Shown: positions 1 through 9,646, counted from the stretch's first letter. The stretch is 64,000 bases of DNA from Coriobacteriaceae bacterium (GCA_025757745.1 CP107217.1:186001-250000); one strand, 5' to 3'. Made by a program: numbers and translations. The notes: a model not told the origin generated them from the sequence alone.

Positions 1-258
1 ATCATCGGTATCTCTGCCGTGCTGGTGCTTATGCCCGGCGTCGATCTGTTCCAGATTATGATGACCTCGCAGGTCATCAATGGCGTGCTACTGCCCGTGG
101 TTCTGGTGTTCCAGGTGGTTATCGCCGCTGACCGTCACATTATGGGCACTAACCGCAACGGCCGCGTGTGGAACGTGCTCACTTGGGCGACTATCGGTGT
201 GATTACGGTGCTCACGGTCGTCATGTTTGTTCTGCAGGCGATGGGTTACAGCGCTTAG
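1..258 (+). CDS. Nramp-family metal ion transporter, C-terminal end (partial)
   Basis: This open frame enters from the left edge and stops at 258, leaving 85 residues. Two hydrophobic segments are visible (about residues 3-40 and 60-82). They are separated by a short polar loop with the motif ADRHIMGTNRNGR, which resembles the last loop of Nramp/MntH-type proton-coupled manganese or iron transporters. The stretch QVINGVLLPVVLVF also fits helix 10 of that family. The gene start and the metal-binding residues of helices 1 and 6 lie outside the window, so substrate cannot be judged. Family recognition is from motif memory only. Confidence 0.7.
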   Translation: MIGISAVLVLMPGVDLFQIMMTSQVINGVLLPVVLVFQVVIAADRHIMGTNRNGRVWNVLTWATIGVITVLTVVMFVLQAMGYSA

Positions 259-407
259 CGCCTCTTTTGGACTCCAAACAGGCCGCCGCCATGGGCTGCG
301 ACCTGTTTTTTTGCCTGCTGTAGGGTGTTAGCTATATGGCAGTGGGCAAAAAATGCCAAATATGAGTACTGTTGCTAAGTGAATAGCATTTACATCCAAG
401 AAGATAA

Positions 408-431
408 TGAACATAAACTATAGTATGTTCA
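408..431. promoter_or_regulatory. Palindrome TGAACATA-N8-TATGTTCA, candidate operator
   Basis: Two perfect 8-base arms, TGAACATA and TATGTTCA, surround eight AT-rich bases. The site lies in an AT-rich patch typical of a promoter, but no convincing gene follows on the plus strand. A related palindrome (TGTTCGTA-N10-TACGAACA) precedes the DUF4867 gene at 5848-5873. The regulator is unknown. Confidence 0.45.
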
Positions 432-713
432 TTAAAATTGGTTCCAATACGCCTTAAACCAGTCAGGTTGGCTGCTTTAGGGGTTGTAGGAGACGCTCAG
501 ACGTCATTTTGGGTGGTTTTGCCTGTTACTAAAATGGTAACACTACTCATATTTGCCTTTTTTGTCCACAGACCTTTGAGGTTGCGGCGAAAAGGGCTTG
601 TTTTGATTGTTTGGGGCAGGCGCGAGGCGCGGAAACGATGTCTGGAACGGCGGAGCGGCTTGGAATTCATCCGTAGAGGTCTTCATTGGCTGCGCCAGGA
701 GTGTCCCTAACTG

Positions 714-751
714 CCGGAGGGGGTGTCTGCCGTAGCAGACACCCCCTCCGG
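714..751. terminator. Perfect 17-bp hairpin downstream of the acyltransferase
   Basis: Arms 714-730 and 735-751 are perfectly complementary with a CGTA loop. The hairpin lies 24 bases beyond the stop codon of the minus-strand acyltransferase. There is no T-run on either side, so it may be a transcript-end stabiliser or a dispersed palindrome rather than a classical intrinsic terminator. Confidence 0.5.
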
Positions 752-774
752 ATGTGGGAAGTTTACGCTGCAGG

Positions 775-2991
775 TTACTTGTCGGTGCCCAGCTTGTGTG
801 GCTTGAGAGCGAGCGCATTGACGAGTGCGTCGGTGGCAGACTTGACGGCTGCCGGCTGCGGATCGTTGACGTGATCCTCGGGGTGTACGGGCAGGTCCTT
901 CTTGACGGCATCGTGGATCAAGTTGAGGTACTCAGTCACGCCAGTGGTCGATAGGTGCGTGCCATCGCCATCGAACAGGTCGTTGCGGTTGGCACTGTAT
1001 CCGTACCAATCGATAACGCGCACGTTCTTGTAGCGCGTAGCGGCGTTGGCGATGGCCTGGTTGGTAGAGCCAACCCACGGCTGCGGGCTGCGCGTGTTCA
1101 CAAACACCACAATACGCTTATCTCCTGCATCGGCCATGATGGCGTCGATCTGGTCGTCGGTTACCAAGCCGTTGGTGCCCAGCGCAAAGACCACGATCTT
1201 GCCGGCAAGGTTCTGCTGGAGATAGCCCTCAAATGTCGCGCGGCCCGCATCAAACTGGCGGCCCTTTTCGGCATCGATATGGCTGTGTGGGAACACGCCA
1301 TCAAAGGAATCAACGGCACGCAGCGACACGGAGTCACCGATCATCAACAGGTCGTAGGAGCCATCGGGGAAGCCGTCGTTGTCCTTGTCGGTGTCGTCGG
1401 CCGCCTGCTGGTCGGTGGGCGCGGTGTTTTTGGCTTCCTTGTTCAGAACTTCGGCGCCCTCACCGCTCAGCGCAGACGTCTCGGGCACAAAGATCAGGCC
1501 GCCCAGTGCAACGACCAACACGACAGCGCAGGTTGCGCAGGCAGGGACGTGCGCGCGTGCCCAGTTAGCGGGCTTTGTGGTGCCATCGCGGAACTCGGCG
1601 ACGGTGCGGCCGAAGGCGCCCTTCCTAAACGGCGTTTCGATAAAGCGATAGGAGCACTCGGCTACGGCGACCACCAGCAGCACCTGCAAAATGTACTGCC
1701 ACCAGGGCGTATCGTTGATGTTGGCGACCGGGTTCATGAGCAACAGCAGCGGATAGTGCCACAGGTAGATGCTGTACGAGCGCTTGCCAATCCACACGAG
1801 CGGCTCGGCGGACAGCGCGCGGGCAACCATTCCCTGGGGCTGCACGCAGGCCGCGATGACCATGAGCGTGAGGATCGAGCACAGCAGTGTGCCTCCGCGA
1901 TACTGGAAGGCGGTGTAGCCGTTGGTGAGCGCGACCATGGCGGCAAGGCCAACCAGACCCACGACGCCCAACACATCGATGGATGCGGGCGAGGACCAAA
2001 AGCGCACGAGGGCGCTCGGCTGTGCCGGGGCGGTCTCGGCTGCTTCGTCGGCCTTCTCGCCAGGCTTGCCCTCGGCGTTCTTGCCGTGCTTGGCGGCGCC
2101 AGCTAGGCGATTGAGCCCCAAACGACGAGCGAGACGCACCGGCGCCAGGTCGCGATCGGGGATAAAGGCCATCCAGGCACCCAGCAGCAGCGAGAACACG
2201 CGGGTGTCGGTGCCGTAGTACACGCGGCTGGGGTCGGCGGCAGGGTTGTAAAGCACCATCATGGCTAGGGCAGATACCGCGGCAAGGCCCAGAACCACGC
2301 GGCGCGTGTTGGGCTTGCTCACATGCATGGATACCATGGCAAACAGCAGTGGCGGCCAAATCAGGTAGAACTGTTCCTCGATGGCAAGCGACCAAAAGTG
2401 CGTGAGCGGCGAGGGGTCGCCCAGAGCATTGAAGTACGAGACGTTTTGGGCAATCTGCCACCAGTTGTTGAAGAACAACAGCGACGGCAGGATGTCGGGG
2501 CGCATCTTGGTGAGCATCACGTGGTTGAAGACGGTGCACAGCGCACAGGTCACCACCACGACGGTCACCACGGCGGGGACCAGGCGACGGATGCGGCGGA
2601 TCCAGAAGCTCTTGAGGTCGATGCGGCCGGTCTTAGCGACTTCGTTGAGCAGCAAGCGCGTGATCAGATAGCCCGAAAGCACAAAGAAGATCGTGACGCC
2701 GAGCAGGCCGCCCTGAGCCCACGTGAGGTTAAGGTGATAGAGCACCACCGCGACGACGGCGAGCGTACGCAGGCCGTCGAGTGCAGGGATGTAGCGGGAC
2801 TTGGGGCGAGCGGGCGTCTGCTCCGCGGCGGGAGTGTTGGCGCGGCCCGCGTTGTTGGCAGAAGCGCGATGGGGGCTCGCGGTGCGTCGCGGTTCGTCGG
2901 CACGGCGTTCGCCCTTCACGCGTTCGTGCGGCGCCGGCTCGTTGCCCGTGCGGCGTCGACCGCGCGAGCCCGATTGCGAGAGTTGTTCCAT
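775..2991 (-). CDS. OatA-like acyltransferase with SGNH domain
   Basis: This 738-residue membrane protein probably transfers acetyl groups to a surface glycan such as peptidoglycan. Residues 1-65 are a basic, Ala/Pro-rich cytoplasmic tail. An acyltransferase-3 domain follows, opening with YIPALDGLRTLAVVAVVLYH, which includes the family Arg and His, and then about ten membrane helices. From about residue 547 there is an extracellular SGNH-hydrolase-like domain: GDS near 552-554, the block ALGTNG, and a DGTH catalytic Asp/His near 676-679. This two-part architecture matches OatA-type O-acetyltransferases. The length is somewhat greater than usual because of the N-terminal tail and an Ala-rich loop around residues 290-330. 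The gene stands alone on the minus strand with a weak ribosome binding site. Exact substrate is inferred from family only. Confidence 0.85.
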   Translation of the reverse strand: MEQLSQSGSRGRRRTGNEPAPHERVKGERRADEPRRTASPHRASANNAGRANTPAAEQTPARPKSRYIPALDGLRTLAVVAVVLYHLNLTWAQGGLLGVTIFFVLSGYLITRLLLNEVAKTGRIDLKSFWIRRIRRLVPAVVTVVVVTCALCTVFNHVMLTKMRPDILPSLLFFNNWWQIAQNVSYFNALGDPSPLTHFWSLAIEEQFYLIWPPLLFAMVSMHVSKPNTRRVVLGLAAVSALAMMVLYNPAADPSRVYYGTDTRVFSLLLGAWMAFIPDRDLAPVRLARRLGLNRLAGAAKHGKNAEGKPGEKADEAAETAPAQPSALVRFWSSPASIDVLGVVGLVGLAAMVALTNGYTAFQYRGGTLLCSILTLMVIAACVQPQGMVARALSAEPLVWIGKRSYSIYLWHYPLLLLMNPVANINDTPWWQYILQVLLVVAVAECSYRFIETPFRKGAFGRTVAEFRDGTTKPANWARAHVPACATCAVVLVVALGGLIFVPETSALSGEGAEVLNKEAKNTAPTDQQAADDTDKDNDGFPDGSYDLLMIGDSVSLRAVDSFDGVFPHSHIDAEKGRQFDAGRATFEGYLQQNLAGKIVVFALGTNGLVTDDQIDAIMADAGDKRIVVFVNTRSPQPWVGSTNQAIANAATRYKNVRVIDWYGYSANRNDLFDGDGTHLSTTGVTEYLNLIHDAVKKDLPVHPEDHVNDPQPAAVKSATDALVNALALKPHKLGTDK

Positions 2992-3178
2992 AAAACATCA
3001 TCCAATGACGAGAATAATCATCACGCCTTCATTGTAGCTGCCTGCTCCTGTGAATGCTTGCTGCTGGCGCAAGCTCAAGCGCGCGTCCACATCAAAGTGA
3101 ACTAAAGTTATAGGGGGTGCGAGAGTGCACGATCGACGGCCGACGGTGGGCATAAGGCCCGCAGATGAGGAGGTTTCC

Positions 3179-4141
3179 ATGGCAGATCGCGGCATCGTTG
3201 CGGTGTTCGGCAGCATGAACATGGACCTTTCGGTGGCGTGCGAGCGCATACCGCGTGCGGGCGAGACCGTCGGCGGCAGCGGGTTTATCACCAACGCCGG
3301 AGGCAAGGGCGCCAATCAGGCCGTAGCTGCCGCGCGTATGGGCGCGTGCACGCACATGATTGGCGCGGTCGGTCGCGACGCGTTCGGCGCGTCGCTCGTG
3401 GCGGGGCTCCAAGACGCCGGCGTGGACTGTGACTTTGTAGTGCATCGCGATGACGTGGAGACGGGAACGGCGACCATCATTCGCTGCGAGAGCGACAACC
3501 GCATCATACTGTCACCGGGCGCCAACCATGCGCTTGCGGGCGCGGACGTTGCCTGCGCGTTGAGGCGTCTGGTGGCCCATGAGCTCGACGGCGACGCCAG
3601 CGAGATTGCCCCGGCTGCCGGAAGCGTCTTTATCGCCCAGGGCGAATGTGACCTTGCGGCGACGGCCGAGGCGCTTGTTTGCGCTCACGAGCTGGGGTTC
3701 TATACGGTCTTTAATCCAGCGCCCGCCTGCGAGCTGCCTGCGGAGGTCTGGCCTGCGGTCGACCTGGTCTGTCCCAACGAGACCGAGTGCCAGGTGCTGA
3801 CGGGCATTCTGCCCACGGATGATGTGAGTTGCGTCGCCGCGCTCAATGCGCTGCTCGACAAGGGCGCCGGCGCCGCGGTCATCACGCTGGGCGGTGCCGG
3901 CTCGGTTACGCTCGGCGATGGCGGTGAGCTGCTGCGCATGCCGGCACTTTCGAGTGCGGTAGTCGATACCACGGCCGCCGGCGATACGTTTATCGGCGCG
4001 TTGGTGGCGGCTCGCCTAGAGGGCTTGCCGCTCTTTGAGTGCATGGCCGCGGGCGCTCGCGCCTCGGCAGTGACGGTGTCGCGCCTGGGCGCTCAGCAAT
4101 CGATTCCCACGCGCGCCGAAGTTGAACATTGGTTTGGTTAA
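3179..4141 (+). CDS. rbsK: Ribokinase
   Basis: This PfkB-family sugar kinase of 320 residues should phosphorylate ribose to ribose 5-phosphate. The N-terminal signature GGKGANQAVAAARMG (about residues 40-54) and the C-terminal DTTAAGDTFIGALVA, with the catalytic Asp, are intact. GSMNMDLS near the start matches ribokinase. I start at the ATG at 3179 because a GAGGAG site lies just upstream; the frame itself is open from 3125. The next gene, 30 bases downstream, is a nucleoside hydrolase that releases ribose, so the pair forms a nucleoside salvage operon. Other PfkB sugar kinases remain possible, but ribokinase fits best. Confidence 0.9.
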   Translation: MADRGIVAVFGSMNMDLSVACERIPRAGETVGGSGFITNAGGKGANQAVAAARMGACTHMIGAVGRDAFGASLVAGLQDAGVDCDFVVHRDDVETGTATIIRCESDNRIILSPGANHALAGADVACALRRLVAHELDGDASEIAPAAGSVFIAQGECDLAATAEALVCAHELGFYTVFNPAPACELPAEVWPAVDLVCPNETECQVLTGILPTDDVSCVAALNALLDKGAGAAVITLGGAGSVTLGDGGELLRMPALSSAVVDTTAAGDTFIGALVAARLEGLPLFECMAAGARASAVTVSRLGAQQSIPTRAEVEHWFG

Positions 4142-4171
4142 ACGATAAAGACGGAGAAGCGGAGTAGAACA

Positions 4172-5146
4172 ATGGCAATCAAGAAGCTGATCCTTGATCT
4201 GGATATGGGTGTGGACGATGCGATGGCGCTGGCCTATGCCATCGCGAGCCCCGAGGTGGAGCTCGTGGGCATCACCACGTGCTTTGGCAACGTGCGCGTC
4301 GAGCAATCGGCGCACAACTGCCTGGCGGTGCTCGATCTGCTGGGTCGCCCCGAGGTTCCGGTGTACCTGGGTGCCGACCGTCCTCTGCAGGCGACTGAGC
4401 CCTATACGCCGCCGGCGTCCACCGCGCTCATTCACGGCAAGAACGGCATCGGCGGCGCGAGCGTGCCCGCGTCGCCCTACGAGCCGGTGGGGGCGACCTC
4501 GGCCGACGGCAACGCTGCGGTCGATTATCTGATCGATGCCGCGCGCACCTATGGTCCCGATCTGGTCTACGTAGCGACTGGCCCGCTCTCCAACCTGGCG
4601 CTCGCCCTGGAGCGCGATGCGGCGGCGATGATGTCCATCGGCCGCGTGGTCGTGATGGGCGGCGCCCTTACCGTGCCCGGTAACGTGAGCGCGGGCGCCG
4701 AGGCCAACATGGCGAGCGACCCCGAGGCAGCCGACGCGGTGCTGCGCTCGGGCCGTAAGCTCACCATGGTGGGTCTGGACGTGACGCATCGCGTGGTGCT
4801 CACACGCCGCGACATTGCCGGCTGGACGGGCTCGGGCACCATGGCGGGCTGCGCATTTGCGAGCATGGTCGAGCACTACATTGGCTCGTACGAGATGAAC
4901 GCACCCTACCTGGGTGGTTGTGCGCTGCACGATCCGCTGGCCGTTGCCGTGGCGGTCGACCCCACGCTCGTAGGTGCGCTCGGCTGCAACCTGCGTGTTG
5001 ATCTGCTGGGCGAGTACCGCGGTCGCACCATCTGCGATGAGCGTCGCCTGTCCGATCCGGACAAGAGCGCGCTTGTGGCACTGACCGTGGATGCTCCGCG
5101 CTTCCTGTCCGAGTTCAAGACGCGTATGGCCCGTGTCCTTGGCTAA
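4172..5146 (+). CDS. Inosine/uridine-preferring nucleoside hydrolase
   Basis: This 324-residue IunH-family enzyme cleaves ribonucleosides into base and ribose. The N-terminal metal-binding cluster appears as LDLDMGVDDAMAL (residues 7-19), a variant of the usual DTDPGxDD. The family segment YVATGPLSNLALAL lies near residue 135, followed by VVVMGGAL. The late catalytic region reads CALHDPLAVA (near residue 250), which supplies the conserved HDP. A purine-rich site precedes the ATG. Its position right behind ribokinase supports use of released ribose. Base specificity cannot be read from sequence. Confidence 0.9.
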   Translation: MAIKKLILDLDMGVDDAMALAYAIASPEVELVGITTCFGNVRVEQSAHNCLAVLDLLGRPEVPVYLGADRPLQATEPYTPPASTALIHGKNGIGGASVPASPYEPVGATSADGNAAVDYLIDAARTYGPDLVYVATGPLSNLALALERDAAAMMSIGRVVVMGGALTVPGNVSAGAEANMASDPEAADAVLRSGRKLTMVGLDVTHRVVLTRRDIAGWTGSGTMAGCAFASMVEHYIGSYEMNAPYLGGCALHDPLAVAVAVDPTLVGALGCNLRVDLLGEYRGRTICDERRLSDPDKSALVALTVDAPRFLSEFKTRMARVLG

Positions 5147-5155
5147 GTTGTCTTT

Positions 5156-5226
5156 TTGGGACGGGGCTTTTTTGACTGGTATGATTGGTGTGACCATTCG
5201 AACCAGCTAAAAGAGCCCCGTCCCAA
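5156..5226. terminator. Long inverted repeat between the nucleoside hydrolase and luxS
   Basis: Arms 5156-5180 and 5202-5226 pair over about 25 bases with a few mismatches and share a GGGACGGGGC/GCCCCGTCCC core. The left arm carries a run of six T. The element ends the salvage operon and precedes luxS. The right arm (AGCTAAAAGAGCCCCGTCCC) recurs at 25519-25539, so it belongs to a dispersed family as well as acting as a likely terminator. Confidence 0.6.
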
Positions 5227-5249
5227 TTTGACTATCGAGAGGATCTGCC

Positions 5250-5738
5250 ATGGAGCGCATCGCGAGCTTTTCCGTTGACCATCTGCTGCTTGAGCCCGGC
5301 GTGTACGTGAGCCGCATCGACCGCGATCCGGCGACCGGCGCCGCCGTTACCACCTTTGACCTGCGCCTGACCACGCCCAATAAGGAGCCGGTCATGAACA
5401 CGGCCGAGTGCCACACCATCGAGCACCTGGGCGCGACGTTCCTTCGCAATCATGCCGAGTGGTCGAGCCGCATTGTCTACTTTGGCCCCATGGGCTGCCG
5501 CACGGGCTTTTACCTGGTTGTCTTTGGCGAGCTGACGAGCGAGAAGGTCTTGCCGCTCGTCCGCGAGCTGTTTGAGTTTGTCGCCGGCTTCGAGGGCGAT
5601 GTCCCCGGTGCCGCTCCCGAGGAATGCGGTAACTACCTGGACCAGAACCTCCCCATGGCCAACTGGCTTGCGCGCCGCTACCTCGACCGCGACCTGGCCG
5701 ATATCGACGAGAAGCATCTGCACTATCAGCAGGCGTAA
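5250..5738 (+). CDS. luxS: S-ribosylhomocysteine lyase LuxS
   Basis: This enzyme splits S-ribosylhomocysteine into homocysteine and DPD, the precursor of autoinducer-2, and belongs to the activated methyl cycle. All signatures are present in 162 residues: NTAECHTIEH (His-Thr-Ile-Glu-His metal ligands, about residues 50-59), GPMGCRTGFY with the catalytic Cys, and EECGNYLDQ with the third metal ligand Cys. Length is normal for the family. The ATG follows a GAGAGGA ribosome binding site. The gene is monocistronic, bounded by a hairpin upstream and a terminator downstream. Confidence 0.97.
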   Translation: MERIASFSVDHLLLEPGVYVSRIDRDPATGAAVTTFDLRLTTPNKEPVMNTAECHTIEHLGATFLRNHAEWSSRIVYFGPMGCRTGFYLVVFGELTSEKVLPLVRELFEFVAGFEGDVPGAAPEECGNYLDQNLPMANWLARRYLDRDLADIDEKHLHYQQA

Positions 5739-5767
5739 GGGCTTTGTCGTCCAAAACGCGCGCATTG

Positions 5768-5798
5768 GGCGCCTTCGCTTATGCGGGGGCGCCTTTTT
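5768..5798 (+). terminator. Intrinsic terminator after luxS
   Basis: GGCGCC arms with an extra CGC/GCG step, a short loop and a following run of five T, about 30 bases after the luxS stop codon. Confidence 0.7.
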
Positions 5799-5847
5799 GT
5801 TGATTGGTCGGGGTGAGCGTTCAAAATCGCTCATGTTTGTTCTAGAA

Positions 5848-5873
5848 TGTTCGTATAGTCACATTTACGAACA
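5848..5873 (+). promoter_or_regulatory. Palindrome TGTTCGTA-N10-TACGAACA upstream of the DUF4867 gene
   Basis: Two perfect 8-base arms with a 10-base spacer lie directly before the ribosome binding site of the DUF4867 gene. The right arm abuts the AGGAG site, so a bound protein would block expression. The arms share TGTTC/GAACA with the palindrome at 408-431. The repressor is not identified in this window. Confidence 0.55.
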
Positions 5874-5882
5874 GGAGTGAAC

Positions 5883-6527
5883 ATGCATATCTACTCTGTC
5901 AACGATCCCGAGTTCAAATCCTATGGCAACGTTTGGGATGACGTTCCGTCTGAGCTCACGTCGCCCGTGCTCGAGGCGCTCTCTGCCACGCCCATCCCCG
6001 AGGGCAGCAAGTACGTTGCAAGTGCGCCGGAGCTCGAGGGCGTCAAGGATGCCGATAAACTGGGCTTTCTCATGTTTGGTGGCCGTCCCTTCCAGCTCGG
6101 CTGGTGCAACGGCCACAACACGCGTCTCAACTGCCTGGAGTACCACCGCGCGAGTGAGTTCAACCTGGGCGCGCGCGACTTTATCCTGCTCGTGGCGCAT
6201 CGCTGGGAGATCGAGGACGGCAAGCTCGATACCGCGTGCGTCAAGGCGTTCTGCGTGCCGGCGGGCAAGGTTGTCGAGGTCTTCAACACCACGCTCCACT
6301 ACACGCCGTGCATGGTCGACGACGGTGGCTTCCAGGTGATGGTGGCGCTTCCCGCCGGCACCAACGGCCCGCGCCCCGAGGCCGCAACCGACATGCCTAC
6401 CGCCGGTGACAGCTACTGCTACTGGAAGGCCGACAAGTGGGTTCTCTGCCATGCTGACAGCCCCAAGGCTGCCGAGGGCGGCTACGTAGGCCTCATCGGC
6501 AAAAACCTCGATATCGCCTGCGACTAG
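5883..6527 (+). CDS. DUF4867 family protein
   Basis: This 214-residue soluble protein matches my memory of the DUF4867 family, whose function is not established. Visible features are GGRPFQLGWCNGHN near residue 70, LEYHRASEFNLG near residue 87, and a C-terminal half with CYWKADKWVLCH. The pattern is reminiscent of small cupin-like or ureidoglycolate-lyase-like folds, but no catalytic set can be claimed. The ATG at 5883 is preferred over the in-frame GTG at 5877 because the AGGAG at 5873-5877 is then correctly spaced. A palindromic operator candidate sits immediately upstream. The last roughly 50 bases of the gene are duplicated, frameshifted, at 7898-7949. Confidence 0.75.
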   Translation: MHIYSVNDPEFKSYGNVWDDVPSELTSPVLEALSATPIPEGSKYVASAPELEGVKDADKLGFLMFGGRPFQLGWCNGHNTRLNCLEYHRASEFNLGARDFILLVAHRWEIEDGKLDTACVKAFCVPAGKVVEVFNTTLHYTPCMVDDGGFQVMVALPAGTNGPRPEAATDMPTAGDSYCYWKADKWVLCHADSPKAAEGGYVGLIGKNLDIACD

Positions 6528-6536
6528 AATCTTCTG

Positions 6537-6671
6537 TCTCGATCTGTAACATCTAGCGGGCTAAATCGTCTCTACCTGTTACAGATTTAGACAAACTGCA
6601 GGGGACAGACCGAACAATCTCGATCTGTAACACCAGGCTCGGTTTCGACGGCCTACCTGTTACAGATCGAG
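6537..6671. repeat. Tandem palindrome array, two units (TCTCGATCTGTAACA family)
   Basis: Unit 1 has arms 6537-6551 and 6577-6591. Unit 2 has arms 6618-6632 and 6658-6671. The left arm is TCTCGATCTGTAACA and the right arm is its complement with small changes. The units start 81 bases apart, the same period seen in the arrays near 54.4 and 56.3 kb. Confidence 0.8.
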
Positions 6672-6690
6672 CCAAACCGGGCCCAAGCCG

Positions 6691-6720
6691 CCACAAAGGT
6701 GCCTGTCCCCTTTGTGGTGG
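6691..6720 (+). repeat. Dispersed CCACAAAGG...CCTTTGTGG element
   Basis: Nine-base arms flank the core TGCCTGTCC in plus orientation. This is one of seven copies in the window. It ends four bases before the stop codon of the minus-strand ATPase, so it could fold at that transcript's 3' end. Confidence 0.75.
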
Positions 6721-6724
6721 CTGC

Positions 6725-7831
6725 CTAGAGTTGGCTGCGCAGATAGTCAGCCATATATGGAACGGCGAAACGCACGTAACCGCGGCGCGCCTGTTCGATT
6801 ACGCCGGCGTCGATGAGGCGCCGGCGATACTTTTGCGCATAGTCGGGTGTGACTGACATACGTTTCGCTACATCGGAAATGCGCGAAACGGCGTCTTCGT
6901 CATCAGTCATTGCGTCGAGAAACGCGACGTCTTGGTCCGATAGCGCGGCGAGCGTCGTTTCACAAACATCGTTTTCGAAATCGGCTTTTGACGCTTCGAT
7001 AGCTCCGTCGACTTGCTCTGGCGTTACGTGTTCTCCTGTCTTGCAGCGATTGCCGATGTTATAGCCGATGAGCTGCAGCATATAGGGCGAGCCTTGGGTT
7101 GCGCGAGCGGCACGGAGGCGAAGATCGCCTGGAATATCAAGGTCGAGCTCTTCGAAAGCCCGCTGATAATAGGCATCGACATCTCCGACTGAAAGCGGTT
7201 CGAGCGTGACCTTGCGAGCGCGGTTGAGAAATGTCAGCACGCGGTCATTGAGCGTTGCACAGACGGCTCCCGGGAGACCTGCCATAACAAGCGCGACGTT
7301 GAGTCCCTCACCGACCAGCTCTTGATAGGCGGTGACGAGCTGTCTAATCTCAGGTGAATTAGCTTGGAGCTCATCGATAAGGATGAGGATGCCGTGCCCC
7401 TGCTCGGTCAGCTTGCGCGCCAGCTGCGTGAGTTTGAACTGGAAACTCTTGGTCTCCTGCACATCGCGTGTGAACTCGAGACCGGCTGAGAAGCCGAAGA
7501 CGCTCAAGCTACCGCCAGAAAGTTTGGGGAGATGACGCTTGCTGACATAAGGCTCGCCTGCTTCTTGGATTTTTTCAACAATGCGCTCAAGCATATCTTC
7601 GGAGGCTACGGTGGGTGTGGCGACAACAAAACCGAGCTTGCGTGCGCGGTCGGCAAGTTCCCACAGAAGAACCGTCTTGCCGCTGCCTCGCTGGCCGAGC
7701 ATGAGCATGGCTCGGTCTCGATTGCCCGGCTCCTGCTCAAGACCGGAGATGAATGTCGAAATCACGTTCCCGCGACCCACCAGATAGGACGGGCGATTTC
7801 CAAATGAGGGGGAGAAGATGGTTTCAGTCAT
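6725..7831 (-). CDS. AAA+ ATP-binding protein (ORC1/CDC6-like)
   Basis: This 368-residue protein has a Walker A motif LGQRGSGKT (about residues 45-53) and a Walker B-like ILILIDELQ (about 150-158). A C-terminal winged-helix-like region follows (ISDVAKRMSVTPDYAQKYRR, then AGVIEQARRGYVRFAVPY). The layout is that of the orphan AAA ATPases related to archaeal ORC1/CDC6 or the DUF234 group; a precise role is unknown. The upstream region on the coding strand is a long A/G tract with several AGGA boxes, and a good GGAGA site precedes the ATG. Both sides carry direct repeats that include a copied fragment of the neighbouring gene's 3' end, which suggests insertion of a one-gene cassette or a segmental duplication. 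Confidence 0.8.
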   Translation of the reverse strand: MTETIFSPSFGNRPSYLVGRGNVISTFISGLEQEPGNRDRAMLMLGQRGSGKTVLLWELADRARKLGFVVATPTVASEDMLERIVEKIQEAGEPYVSKRHLPKLSGGSLSVFGFSAGLEFTRDVQETKSFQFKLTQLARKLTEQGHGILILIDELQANSPEIRQLVTAYQELVGEGLNVALVMAGLPGAVCATLNDRVLTFLNRARKVTLEPLSVGDVDAYYQRAFEELDLDIPGDLRLRAARATQGSPYMLQLIGYNIGNRCKTGEHVTPEQVDGAIEASKADFENDVCETTLAALSDQDVAFLDAMTDDEDAVSRISDVAKRMSVTPDYAQKYRRRLIDAGVIEQARRGYVRFAVPYMADYLRSQL

Positions 7832-7834
7832 AAG

Positions 7835-7878
7835 TCTCCTTTCCTTTTTTTCCTATTTTTTCCTTTCTTTCCTATTCA
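7835..7878 (-). promoter_or_regulatory. Purine tract with repeated AGGA boxes before the ATPase
   Basis: On the coding strand this stretch is almost pure A and G with at least four AGGA or AGGAAA boxes, the last acting as ribosome binding site. Such multiple Shine-Dalgarno-like boxes are unusual in this GC-rich window and suggest a different origin for the gene. Confidence 0.45.
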
Positions 7879-7897
7879 GTCAAATGAATTGCTGAGC

Positions 7898-8062
7898 GAA
7901 GGCGGTTACGTAGGCCTCGTCGGCAAAACCTCGACATCACCTGCGACTAGAATCTTCTGTCTCGATCTGTAACATCTAGCGGGCTAAATCGTCTCTACCT
8001 GTTACAGATCGAGACAAACCGGGCCCAAGCCGCCACAAAGGTGCCTGTCCCCTTTGTGGTGG
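7898..8062 (+). repeat. Right direct repeat with decayed 3' end of the DUF4867 gene
   Basis: The first 52 bases copy the last codons of the DUF4867 gene, including its stop codon, with scattered substitutions and a one-base deletion in an A-run that shifts the frame. Then come one palindrome of the TCTCGATCTGTAACA family (arms 7960-7974 and 8000-8014) and a CCACAAAGG element (8033-8062). The order is the same as in 6474-6720. Confidence 0.8.
8033..8062 (+). repeat. Dispersed CCACAAAGG...CCTTTGTGG element
   Basis: Second copy of this family; it is identical in its core to the copy at 6691-6720 and marks the right limit of the ATPase-flanking repeat. Confidence 0.75.
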
Positions 8063-8203
8063 TTTGGGGCGGCGGTATCAGAAAGTGTCAGACGGGGGCG
8101 GCTGCCGGGCCGCCGTGTGCGAAAAGAAGTGTCGGCCTGCGTCGCTGTCGTTGGGCGAGGCCCTATTTGCGGGGATACTGAAACCACGACAAGCAGCGTA
8201 TGA

Positions 8204-9646
<1,443 letters not shown>

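Larger units (their letters stand above)
259..774. other. Intergenic region with palindrome and terminal hairpin
   Basis: This is 516 bases without a convincing gene between the transporter and the minus-strand acyltransferase. The first half is AT-rich and holds a 24-base palindrome (408-431). The second half ends in a perfect hairpin (714-751). A 90-codon frame from 438 to 710 starts with TTG, lacks a ribosome binding site and has no recognisable features, so I do not call it. Confidence 0.6.
6474..6720 (+). repeat. Left direct repeat flanking the AAA ATPase
   Basis: This segment starts inside the 3' end of the DUF4867 gene and runs through two palindromes and one CCACAAAGG element. Its two ends (6474-6586 and 6667-6720) align nearly base for base with 7898-8062. 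The central 80 bases are absent from the right copy, as expected if recombination between neighbouring palindromes removed one unit. Confidence 0.8.

Noticed and set aside
438..710. 90-codon frame between the transporter and the acyltransferase
   Set aside because: TTG start, no ribosome binding site, odd composition and no recognisable feature.
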